Counted from the first letter of the stretch, positions 1 to 6,241 are shown. The stretch: 6,632 bases of DNA from Promethearchaeota archaeon (GCA_019057775.1 JAHLWT010000234.1:1-6632); one strand, 5' to 3'. A program made the numbers and translations. Notes: a model not told the origin generated them from the sequence alone.

Positions 1-96
1 CTTACTGATATTAAGTAAATTATGGTACTTTACATAATAATAGATATGCGACGCAATCTTCTCGGGGGAAAAGAAATTAGCTTTAAATTCGCTCTA

Positions 97-1659
97 CTAA
101 CTGCTTACACCTTGTTTTGCCATTTTAGCAATAATTGCATTTAGATGTACTGGTGAATTTGTTATTGGGCCAAGCCAAGCATTTCGTTCGCTTCCAGGAA
201 GTATTGAACCAGCCCAAATAATTGCACGCTGTCCCCATGGCCCAGTATTGGTCCATGTTTCCTTTCTTTCACGAACCCAATCAATGACTTCGTGTGAACG
301 AGCTATTAATGCAGCAGCGCGATCCCTAATTGTTTGATGTGAATTCTCAGCAAGGGCTAGTGCCTTTTGAGTTGAGCAGAAAGAAGGGACTTCTGAAAAA
401 GAGTAAAGAATCCAGTATTGTATGTATGGAATGGTACGATAATCAGAATTTTCCAATAAATTGACTAGAACAGATCCCACCTGATTAGGATCGGACCTCG
501 GATAAACAGTGAGCAGATAGCGAATTAAATCTCTCATAACTGGAAGAAGTTTTTCAATATTACTTAAGACATCAGAAAGTATTACGCGGGTTCTTAATGC
601 GCGAGCTCTCCGAATCAAATATCTTGCGAATCCTAAATGAACAGCCTTGTCTGAAACGACTTCTTGAAATAGAGAGCTTATTGTCTCTAGAATTGCTTCA
701 TTTTCCATTTCTGGAGTTACTTCAATTTCTTCTGGGTCTGAATAGAACGAAGGTATCCCGATTTCCTCAATCATTTCACTTAACCTAGCAAATTTTTCAG
801 CAAGTTCGCGTTCTTCAGGATCTAGCAATTCTTCTCTTATAAATTTCTCTACGCTAAATATATCTGTTTTAGCTCCTTGTATACTCAGTCTATGAGCACT
901 ATATAAATACTCCGTTAAATCACAGAGAGCTTGAATTGCAGTTGAATGATCAGCAGTAAAGATACGAAAGTCATCAACATATCTGGTATGTTTATATCCC
1001 TTTCTAAGTAGAAAACTATCAACATCTGATAGGCAGGCTTCTGCAAGGAGGATACTTCCAGAAGGACCAACAGGAACGCCTTGGGTTTGTTTAGCTGTAA
1101 GATTCTTTAGAAATTCTTCAATATGGCGACTTCTTTCTATTTCCACACCGGACGACTCGAGTGCTGACTGGACTCTATGAAGGTAAATCTGATTGTAAAA
1201 GTCAGAGATATCAGCAGTTAAAACATAGTTAGTAGAGTTACTTCTAGCAAGTTCTTCCGATTTCGAATGAAAATCAGGCCAACCATTTTTACGACGAAAT
1301 AATTGGCCCTCAGGAGTTATTTCAACTCTATATGAACAAGCAATCTTTCTAGATTCATCAATCCGAAAAGCCTCAATATGATTTGCAGCTTCGTAAATCA
1401 TTGCGAGATATAGAAGGGTATCATATGGGTCTAGTTGAGTAGCTACTCTGAAACATGGAAATTGTTTAGGGATAAGAAACCTTAATGGTGCACTGACTTC
1501 GTGATTTTTAAGATTTTCGGATTCTAACTTTATCTTTACATCATTCCAGAAGGACTGAATAGCTTTATACTCAAAAGGTATGGGGAAGATATCAGTATCT
1601 CCAAATTTAAGAATATGAGTTAAAGCCCAGCCAAGCGATTCAGAGCTTACAGTATCCAC
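97..1659 (-). CDS. Reverse transcriptase of the defence-associated (UG/Abi, DRT-like) type
   Basis: A 520-aa RNA-directed DNA polymerase. Seen in the sequence: an early conserved block around residues 69-90 (CFRVATQLDPYD), motif A at 148-156 with Asp150 and FY at 154-155 (TADISDFYN), motif B at 192-207 (TQGVPVGPSGSILLAE), motif C YVDD at 227-230 carrying the two catalytic Asp, and a motif-D-like KT at 264-265. Residues ~330-520 are almost wholly helical and repeat-like, ending in a WGQRAIIWAG...LPGSERNAWL segment. Helical HEAT-like C-termini are known from Abi and unknown-group (UG) anti-phage reverse transcriptases; the subtype cannot be assigned by eye. There is no group II intron maturase domain, no retron VTG motif and no msr-msd-like RNA upstream. 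The start is GTG at 1657-1659 behind AGGAGG (1665-1670) with 5-nt spacing. GC is higher than in the neighbours (27/60 in each of 241-300, 301-360 and 601-660), which suggests separate acquisition. Its role is inferred to be phage defence by DNA synthesis. Confidence 0.9.
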   Translation of the reverse strand: MDTVSSESLGWALTHILKFGDTDIFPIPFEYKAIQSFWNDVKIKLESENLKNHEVSAPLRFLIPKQFPCFRVATQLDPYDTLLYLAMIYEAANHIEAFRIDESRKIACSYRVEITPEGQLFRRKNGWPDFHSKSEELARSNSTNYVLTADISDFYNQIYLHRVQSALESSGVEIERSRHIEEFLKNLTAKQTQGVPVGPSGSILLAEACLSDVDSFLLRKGYKHTRYVDDFRIFTADHSTAIQALCDLTEYLYSAHRLSIQGAKTDIFSVEKFIREELLDPEERELAEKFARLSEMIEEIGIPSFYSDPEEIEVTPEMENEAILETISSLFQEVVSDKAVHLGFARYLIRRARALRTRVILSDVLSNIEKLLPVMRDLIRYLLTVYPRSDPNQVGSVLVNLLENSDYRTIPYIQYWILYSFSEVPSFCSTQKALALAENSHQTIRDRAAALIARSHEVIDWVRERKETWTNTGPWGQRAIIWAGSILPGSERNAWLGPITNSPVHLNAIIAKMAKQGVSS

Positions 1660-1664
1660 TTTTT

Positions 1665-1670
1665 CCTCCT
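1665..1670 (-). promoter_or_regulatory. Shine-Dalgarno fixing the GTG start of the reverse transcriptase
   Basis: AGGAGG on the minus strand, five bases before GTG. It is a full match to the anti-Shine-Dalgarno sequence and makes the GTG at 1657-1659 the clear start. It also shows that the gene is translated independently of the HEPN gene upstream. Confidence 0.8.
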
Positions 1671-1690
1671 TTAAAAATACTATATATAAT

Positions 1691-1745
1691 TACTTATTAA
1701 AGTTGCGATGCATCTTTATGCGTCTGCTTAATTTTTTTGTTATGT
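1691..1745 (-). repeat. attC-like half element with hairpin between HEPN and RT genes
   Basis: Read on the minus strand just after the Swt1-HEPN stop codon, this stretch has ACATAAC (1745-1739), a run of seven A, then TTAAGCAGACGC (1731-1720). Next comes a hairpin GACGCAT-AAAG-ATGCATC (1724-1707), in which six of seven positions pair on this strand and all seven pair on the plus strand if G-U is allowed. Spacing and content resemble the R''-L'' half of integron attC sites such as that of aadA. The other half is poor: CAACTTTAATAAG follows, but no GTTRRRY core is found. It could be a decayed attC, a transcript-processing hairpin, or chance. Confidence 0.25.
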
Positions 1746-1751
1746 ACTTTT

Positions 1752-2948
1752 TTATAATTCTGACAATAAGTATTCTTCTTGAAATTTATTTAATTCGTTC
1801 ATTTTACGAGAATACTTGGCAAATTCATTTTCTAATTCATTAGGTTTTAGTTCTTCCCCATATTGAATCATATTCTTAAGAATATTGTTTAAATCTTTAA
1901 AAATAAGTAATAATTTACAATGTAATTTTTTCTTATCAAGCGGGCAAATCAATTCTTCTAAATCTTCAACTGCACTACTAATAGCATTTTTGAATGTTTT
2001 TGTCGCAGTCAGAGTTTTGTTTATATTATATCTATCCTTTTCGTCAATAAGCGGTATACCGGACTTTAGTTTATCAACTATATTAAATAGTGAATTATGC
2101 CAGTTTTCAATTATGTAATGAGGTATTATTTCAGGATTAATTTTTGCTATACACGACATTATAAATTCATAAACTTCACTCAAATTATTTAGAATAGTTT
2201 CTGTTATCTCTCTGTTATGACTTTCATCTCTACGTATTTTATTTAAATCGTTCATGGCTTGGATAAATTTATTTTTATCATCAAAGATGATCTTAAATAA
2301 ATTCCAATTATTTTCAATTATTGTTTTCAACTGGAGCAAATATGTATAATTAAGAATTGTCGAATTCGACTTATCATCATTATTAGTTGTTTTTTTATAA
2401 GCCCTATAAGCATCTTTGAATATTTTTGAATCAATACTTAGATACCAATCTTCGGATTTTTCATTTTCTAATATATAGTATATTATTTCCCTTAATGACT
2501 TTTCGATTTTGGATACTTTTAATTTAGCTTGTGTGAGTAAATAATCACTTGTCTGATCTTCAAAAATTGTATTTTTCAACCATTCAATAGAATTACCTTT
2601 CATTATATTTCTAGCTGCATCATGTGAAGAAACGGCATAAATCAATTTGTGTTTATTTTCATTTAAAGCCATTGCTGCGAAAAACATGGGGATCTCATAT
2701 TCAGGGCCTTCAATTGTTTCAGAGAGGTAAAAGCTCCCTATAAAAGAAATTATTTCTCCCAATTCAATCTTTACATCCATAGGTTCCTTTTTAGTAGTTA
2801 TATATTCAACAACTAAAGTATTCTGCTGTGAATAATAAATCCTATTGATTTTGAATTTAGATTTTGAACTGCTTAATTTTGAGTAGTTAGAGAATCCGAA
2901 TTCTAATAATTTTATTGATTGATCAATTTTAATCTTTTTATTACTCAC
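1752..2948 (-). CDS. Swt1-type HEPN domain protein (putative RNase effector)
   Basis: A 398-aa, very lysine- and asparagine-rich protein. Residues ~1-100 look beta-rich and are followed by a segment ending in SIEWLKNTIFED (120-131). Residues ~138-270 form a helical domain with the pattern of Swt1-type HEPN domains: a helix LLTQAKLKVSKIEKSLREII, then LQLKTIIENNW, then NDLNKIRRDESHNR. Here Arg239-(x4)-His244 is the Rx4H HEPN signature. HEPN proteins with this motif are typically metal-independent RNases used in toxin and phage-defence systems. Residues ~275-398 are helical, with coiled-coil character near the end. The start codon is GTG (2946-2948), with no good Shine-Dalgarno. It lies 11 bp after the stop of the upstream HEPN gene, so translational coupling in one operon is likely. 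GC is very low (12/60 in 2341-2400). RNase activity is inferred from the motif. Confidence 0.75.
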   Translation of the reverse strand: MSNKKIKIDQSIKLLEFGFSNYSKLSSSKSKFKINRIYYSQQNTLVVEYITTKKEPMDVKIELGEIISFIGSFYLSETIEGPEYEIPMFFAAMALNENKHKLIYAVSSHDAARNIMKGNSIEWLKNTIFEDQTSDYLLTQAKLKVSKIEKSLREIIYYILENEKSEDWYLSIDSKIFKDAYRAYKKTTNNDDKSNSTILNYTYLLQLKTIIENNWNLFKIIFDDKNKFIQAMNDLNKIRRDESHNREITETILNNLSEVYEFIMSCIAKINPEIIPHYIIENWHNSLFNIVDKLKSGIPLIDEKDRYNINKTLTATKTFKNAISSAVEDLEELICPLDKKKLHCKLLLIFKDLNNILKNMIQYGEELKPNELENEFAKYSRKMNELNKFQEEYLLSEL

Positions 2949-2959
2949 TGTATTTTTAA

Positions 2960-3493
2960 TTATTTCTTTTTTAATTTACCATCTAAAAGATCAAGGTTAA
3001 AAATTGAAATTTCTGCGGCAAGTTTTTTTATATCACCTGCTATTTTTGCAAGATCATGTACTGTGACATATTCAACTTTAAATCTAAGTCCACATTTTTC
3101 CTTGGTAGTTGTTTTAATGCGTGTAATACTATCAATATCTTTTCCTGCTCCCCATGAAGAATGTGTTATTTGGTTCCGCTTTTCTTCTATTTTACCCGCA
3201 CGATTCATTAAATCTCTCATTTTTTTATAATTATCATTTTCCCCATATGTTTCTTTATACAAGCTAATTAAAACTGCTCGCAATTTTTTAAATGATAGCT
3301 CAGATGTAATGATTTGCCCGATGCGTTGTATGCGTGGGGTTAATCCTAATAATGACCATATAAAAAACTGTATTTGATTTTCTAATAAAGCAAAAGAAAC
3401 TGTAATGTCGCCAATCTTTTCTAAATGTTTAGAAGGAACAGGATGCTTAAGAATATTTTCTTTTTTTTGAGATTTTATATCTTCTTCTGGTAT
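2960..3493 (-). CDS. Small HEPN-type protein with probable AUA start codon
   Basis: A 177-aa protein if translation starts at AUA (3491-3493); the conventional first start would be TTG at 3281-3283, giving only 107 aa. I chose the long form for two reasons. The 70 extra residues read as conserved-looking protein (IGDITVSFALLENQIQFFIW, then IGQIITSELSFKKLRAVLI), typical of small HEPN-like hypothetical proteins. In addition, AAGGAG (3500-3505) lies 6 nt before AUA, with an in-frame stop TAA 24 nt upstream of AUA and no ATG, GTG or TTG in between. The motif RNQITH at residues 106-111 is the Rx4H HEPN signature, in a helix preceded by NRAGKIEEK. The last third (HDLAKIAGDIKKLAAEI) is helical. It is followed after 11 bp by the Swt1-type HEPN gene, so the two probably act together. 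The start could also be an ATG that mutated to ATA, which would make this a weakened gene. Function is inferred. Confidence 0.65.
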   Translation of the reverse strand: MPEEDIKSQKKENILKHPVPSKHLEKIGDITVSFALLENQIQFFIWSLLGLTPRIQRIGQIITSELSFKKLRAVLISLYKETYGENDNYKKMRDLMNRAGKIEEKRNQITHSSWGAGKDIDSITRIKTTTKEKCGLRFKVEYVTVHDLAKIAGDIKKLAAEISIFNLDLLDGKLKKK

Positions 3494-3507
3494 TTTTTGC
3501 TCCTTTT
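3493..3507 (-). promoter_or_regulatory. Shine-Dalgarno ahead of an AUA codon
   Basis: AAAAGGAG at 3507-3500 followed by CAAAAA and then ATA (3493-3491). The spacing of 6 nt is ideal, and no canonical start codon lies at a usable distance. This site decides the start of the 177-aa HEPN-type gene. Confidence 0.6.
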
Positions 3508-3552
3508 GAGAAAATTATTTATTTAAATCGTCTCTCTTATGAAGCGACAATC

Positions 3553-3596
3553 ACGCTCAGCGTCTTTATCATTCCCAGGAAGCCAGGGCTTCAGGG
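3553..3596. repeat. GC-rich patch with two palindromes
   Basis: The gap 3494-3654 has no supportable gene. Its centre is GC-rich (32/60 in 3541-3600) inside DNA of about 25-30% GC. It holds ACGCT-C-AGCGT (3553-3563) and a larger hairpin: CCC (3574-3576), GAAGCC (3579-3584), loop AG, GGCTTC (3587-3592), GGG (3594-3596), with a small internal mismatch. No clear T-run follows on either strand, so it is not a standard terminator. It could be a structured RNA, a protein-binding or recombination site, or the scar of a lost element. Confidence 0.45.
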
Positions 3597-3654
3597 TCTT
3601 TGGTTTCCACTTGTCTCTATTTGATTATCTGAAAATAAATTTTGCACTTATTCT

Positions 3655-4230
3655 TTATTTTATTTTTAGTGTAGCATTTCGCATTTTTTCTAATTCTTCA
3701 TTCATCTTATAACCTTCTTTATGATATTCATCACAAAGAGATTTATACTGATCTAATTCCTTGAGATATTCTCTTGCACTCCATGAACCAGGCTCAACAG
3801 TCATTCTGTATAGCCGATTTGTGATAATTGCTAACTTCATGATTGTTCTTTGTAACACATCAACATAAATAAAAGACTGCCTTAAAAATGATTCTATTTT
3901 TTTTAAATTTTCTTCATCGAGCACATTATATATTTTTTCCCTATCTTCACTATAGTGTATTACTATATCATTCACTCCCTTCAACAAAAATTTTCCTTTC
4001 TCATTTAATTTTTTCCAATCAACTTTTTCTGTTACAGAAGTAATTTCAAACACTTCCTCTTGCAATGCAATCCATTTCTCTTGGAATGTAATTATTTCAT
4101 CCATCAATCTTAAATTCTTCATTAAATACTCTTCACAGCTTAAAACTTTCTCCTCTTGTTTGCATGTGAATGTAACAATTAATCCGAAGATAAGAACCAA
4201 CAATATGAATTTTTTCCCTCCGGGATTCAT
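3655..4230 (-). CDS. Small helical lipoprotein
   Basis: A 191-aa exported protein. The start ATG (4228-4230) has AGGAG (4238-4242) 7 nt upstream; the longer frame from TTG at 4281 has no comparable site and would put 17 polar residues before the signal peptide. The N-terminus MNPGGKKFILLVLIFGLIVT has a basic start and a hydrophobic core, then TFTC with Cys23 as the likely lipidated residue and KQEEK directly after. The lipobox is loose (Thr at -1 and -3), as tolerated in spirochaetes. The mature part is nearly all helical and charged, with Cys32 and Cys166 (numbered from this start) as further cysteines. I recognise no family. It sits among intracellular defence-type genes but has its own ribosome binding site and a promoter-like site upstream, so it may be a separate cassette and not part of those systems. 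Confidence 0.75.
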   Translation of the reverse strand: MNPGGKKFILLVLIFGLIVTFTCKQEEKVLSCEEYLMKNLRLMDEIITFQEKWIALQEEVFEITSVTEKVDWKKLNEKGKFLLKGVNDIVIHYSEDREKIYNVLDEENLKKIESFLRQSFIYVDVLQRTIMKLAIITNRLYRMTVEPGSWSAREYLKELDQYKSLCDEYHKEGYKMNEELEKMRNATLKIK

Positions 4231-4246
4231 TTTTAATCTCCTATTT

Positions 4247-4285
4247 TTATTTAAATGATGAGAATATTTCTTTCGGCTCAATCAT
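4247..4285 (-). CDS. Possible 12-codon leader ORF before the lipoprotein
   Basis: MIEPKEIFSSFK followed by TAA. AGGA (4292-4295) lies 6 nt before its ATG, and its stop is 16 nt before the lipoprotein ATG, just ahead of that gene's Shine-Dalgarno. A leader that couples or modulates lipoprotein translation is possible. An ORF this short can easily arise by chance in AT-rich DNA. Confidence 0.2.
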   Translation of the reverse strand: MIEPKEIFSSFK

Positions 4286-4326
4286 TATTTTTCCTCTCAA
4301 GGTCATTTTACAGGCAGATAATTGAC

Positions 4327-4355
4327 ATAATACCCATTCATTACGAACTAAACAA
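4327..4355 (-). promoter_or_regulatory. Putative promoter for the lipoprotein gene
   Basis: On the minus strand TTGTTT (4355-4350), a 17-bp spacer, then TATTAT (4332-4327). The -10 matches the consensus at five of six bases and the -35 only at TTG. It would give a leader of about 90 nt before the lipoprotein ATG. In DNA this rich in A and T such matches are common. Confidence 0.3.
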
Positions 4356-4446
4356 CTCTCTCATATAAAGACTTTTTTGTGTTGTATTCATTAGTAATCG
4401 GCTCAAATATAAAAGAATCCTTAGAATTCATTTTTGGATTTCTCAT
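4348..4446 (-). CDS. Possible 32-aa peptide or gene remnant
   Basis: ATG at 4444-4446 opens a short frame beginning MRNPKMNSKDSFIFEPITNE and ending YERVV, then TAG. A strong AGGAGG lies at 4475-4480, too far from this ATG (28 nt). It is well placed for an ATA at 4467-4469 that opens an 8-codon frame whose TGA overlaps this ATG. It may be a remnant of a decayed gene; I recognise no family. Confidence 0.15.
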   Translation of the reverse strand: MRNPKMNSKDSFIFEPITNEYNTKKSLYERVV

Positions 4447-4509
4447 TTTCTACTCTCATGTTTTTTTATTTTGTCCTCCTTATTTTTTTTCTTTATAGAC
4501 TCCCATGAT

Positions 4510-5304
4510 TCATCTCTTTCCTAAGTATTCAATCTTAATAATATCTTCATAAGGAATTAATTTTCCCTTACCGTCAAAACATGTATTACTATGCATAGAC
4601 AATTCTTCTTTATGACAGATGTTGTATAAATAATATAGTGCTGCAGAAATACATCTTCGATCTAATCGCCTTCGGCTTTTAAATTTCACTATATAAGAGA
4701 CCAATGAATTCTTTACAGTAGTATGTATCGATTCATTGTATGAATTTTGATATCCATTACAAATGTCTTCAATGATTTCTGGAAACTCAAAATATTCCGT
4801 TTTTACACCTGTTCCTTCAAACTTTTTGTTATATATAAGAAGCGCATAAGGACCACCTAAATATTTATATTTAGTTTTCATATTATAAAGCCAATGATCA
4901 ACGCCTTGCTTTTTCATGTGTTTTAATCGAGTTAAATGTTTTGTTCCTCGAAATATTTTAAAAAAAGTTGGCCAGATTTTCTCCTCTAGCGCCTGATTTA
5001 AAGGCAATATGCCATCTCTGAAATCATTATCTCTAAAAGCTCGTGTGAGATGAAACCAAAAGACATAATCAAGGGATCTGAAGTTTTTATTGAATTCTTT
5101 TTCGAATAAATCTATTAAAACTTTGTCGACATCATCTGAAGGATCATGTTCCCGAAAATATTCTTCCATATCTAAACTGATCAGAAAATCTTCAATATCA
5201 TTTGGCTTAACAGAATATATTTTTAATATTGATTTGAAGGTTGATTCTACAGATTCACAATCTAAAACAATCAATTCAAGGTTTGTATTTTTAGTCATGA
5301 CCAT
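4510..5304 (-). CDS. Uncharacterised 264-aa protein with H-x-T-R/GILPL segment
   Basis: I do not recognise this family. The protein is soluble, with no signal peptide or membrane segment. Residues 1-75 are acidic and helical. The segment LDYVFWFHLTRAF (78-90) then DGILPL (97-102) has the look of the opening strand and loop of ADP-ribosyltransferase-fold toxins (H-x-T-R followed by a G-I/L motif). GGPYALLIY (150-158), YFEFPEIIEDIC (171-182) and the ending GKLIPYEDIIKIEYL would then be later core strands. This is a weak inference and the catalytic residues cannot be assigned. The region RRRLDRR (211-217) is basic. Two ATG codons (5302-5304 and 5296-5298) are available and neither has a clear Shine-Dalgarno. 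A TATTAT box lies about 25 nt upstream, which would give a very short leader. Confidence 0.6.
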   Translation of the reverse strand: MVMTKNTNLELIVLDCESVESTFKSILKIYSVKPNDIEDFLISLDMEEYFREHDPSDDVDKVLIDLFEKEFNKNFRSLDYVFWFHLTRAFRDNDFRDGILPLNQALEEKIWPTFFKIFRGTKHLTRLKHMKKQGVDHWLYNMKTKYKYLGGPYALLIYNKKFEGTGVKTEYFEFPEIIEDICNGYQNSYNESIHTTVKNSLVSYIVKFKSRRRLDRRCISAALYYLYNICHKEELSMHSNTCFDGKGKLIPYEDIIKIEYLGKR

Positions 5305-5375
5305 TGCTTATTGTTGAAGCTAGTTGACATAATATGGGTGGTTCAAATAATTATGATATGTTCAAAATCCCAAAT

Positions 5376-5399
5376 AAAAAAAAGCTACCTAACTTTTTT
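5376..5399 (-). terminator. Weak terminator-like hairpin at the end of the TIR-like gene
   Basis: On the minus strand AAAAAAG (5399-5393), an 8-nt loop containing the TAG stop, then CTTTTTTTT (5384-5376). The stem is seven pairs but nearly all A-T, so termination would be inefficient. The arrangement is nearly symmetric and could act on either strand. Confidence 0.25.
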
Positions 5400-6209
5400 C
5401 TTATGTTGTGATATTCTAATCTTTTTATTTTTAGGTTTTTCTACCGTCTTTTCAAATTGCGAGATATAACCTTTAGTCAAAGAATGTCCATTTACATAAT
5501 CTAACACAAGACCTCTTTCTTCTAAAAGTTCAACAAAGGCTTTACCCTTCTCAGTTAATATTATTATATCCCCTATTTGTTCAGCATATTCTAGCCCCAT
5601 GAAAGAAGAAACTGCGTCTTCCGCAGAACTTGTACTCGATGCCATACCAGCGCCAGTTTTTTTATTGTGACCTTCAACTTGTAGAAACATTCCTTTTTTT
5701 ATAGGCTTAGGAGCTTTACCTATAGACATCAAACAAAGTAATTCACTTTGTCGCGGGGTGGACATTAATAAATTCATTATCATTTCATATTCATTTTTAT
5801 AAATTAATTTATAATCCCTCAATATATTTTCTAATGTTTTTGCCAGTTGCTTTTCATACTCACTTTTTCCAGCAATAGAGTTCTCATATTTAATTATTCT
5901 AAAATGAGCTATGTCGAAAGGAAGATTACCGAATGGGTCGTGAGTTATCATGATTGTTTGGCTTTTTTTAAGCATGTGAGACATTCCAAGTTCATAAAAA
6001 ACATTTGAGTTCTTTCCTGAGATGTCAGCAATTATGATAGTAGCTTCCTCTATTTCATTTATAATATCATCTATTATTGGATTTGTTGTAAAAATTTCAT
6101 CAGCCCTATTAGCCTTTATATTAAATTCTCTACAGATAGGTTTTGTACACAGTTCATACACATCATTTGCTGTCTCATCATCAAAAGGCATTATGATAAA
6201 AGCTTTCAT
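5385..6209 (-). CDS. Nucleoside-deoxyribosyltransferase/TIR-like domain with C-terminal winged-helix-like part
   Basis: A 274-aa protein. Residues 1-110 match the NDT/TIR-like Rossmannoid pattern: AFIIMPFD (3-10), RADEI (35-39), a helix IIDDIINEIEEA, strand TIIIADISGKNSNV (57-70), FYELG (71-75), then TIMIT (85-89) and PFDIAHFRIIKY. Glu73 in FYELG is the presumed catalytic acid, as in nucleoside deoxyribosyltransferases and NAD-cleaving TIR proteins. Residues ~152-235 resemble a winged helix (RQSELLCLM, then MGLEYAEQIGDIIILTEKGK). The tail 252-274 is strongly basic, which would suit nucleic acid or partner binding. Start ATG with AGGAGGT (6215-6221), 5-nt spacing. It lies 32 bp after an Abi_C-type gene, so the pair probably forms an operon with the Abi_C protein as partner or regulator. 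Cleavage of NAD or a nucleotide is inferred from the fold; which substrate cannot be told. Confidence 0.75.
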   Translation of the reverse strand: MKAFIIMPFDDETANDVYELCTKPICREFNIKANRADEIFTTNPIIDDIINEIEEATIIIADISGKNSNVFYELGMSHMLKKSQTIMITHDPFGNLPFDIAHFRIIKYENSIAGKSEYEKQLAKTLENILRDYKLIYKNEYEMIMNLLMSTPRQSELLCLMSIGKAPKPIKKGMFLQVEGHNKKTGAGMASSTSSAEDAVSSFMGLEYAEQIGDIIILTEKGKAFVELLEERGLVLDYVNGHSLTKGYISQFEKTVEKPKNKKIRISQHKKKVR

Positions 6210-6241
6210 CTTTTACCTCCTACCCACAATAAATAAAAAGA

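Noticed and set aside
27..54. Xer dif-like site (ACTTTACATAA, 6-bp spacer, ATATGCGACGC)
   Set aside because: The half sites match plasmid dif consensus only in part, and no second convincing site was found to pair with it. The shared bases are described under the end-motif finding instead.
1707..1738. Rho-independent terminator on the plus strand (hairpin then T-run)
   Set aside because: The hairpin GATGCATCTTTATGCGTC is followed by a T-run on the plus strand, but 7 bases separate them and no plus-strand gene precedes it.
1660..1751. Retron msr-msd RNA upstream of the reverse transcriptase
   Set aside because: The gap is only 92 bp, holds one short hairpin, lacks the paired a1/a2 repeats of a retron RNA, and the protein has no VTG motif.
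2919..3230. Plus-strand 103-aa frame, and the other plus-strand frames at 597-788, 1885-2118, 5090-5317 and 6022-6255
   Set aside because: They lie opposite well-supported minus-strand genes and have low-complexity hydrophobic or serine-rich translations without ribosome sites. They are shadows.
4231..4281. Longer lipoprotein starting at TTG 4281
   Set aside because: The 17 extra residues are polar and would precede the signal peptide, while the internal ATG has a good AGGAG at correct spacing.
5385..5395. Integron core-like GTTAGGT at the end of the TIR-like gene
   Set aside because: It matches GTTRRRY but lies within the last codons of the gene with no partner half-site, so a chance match is more likely.
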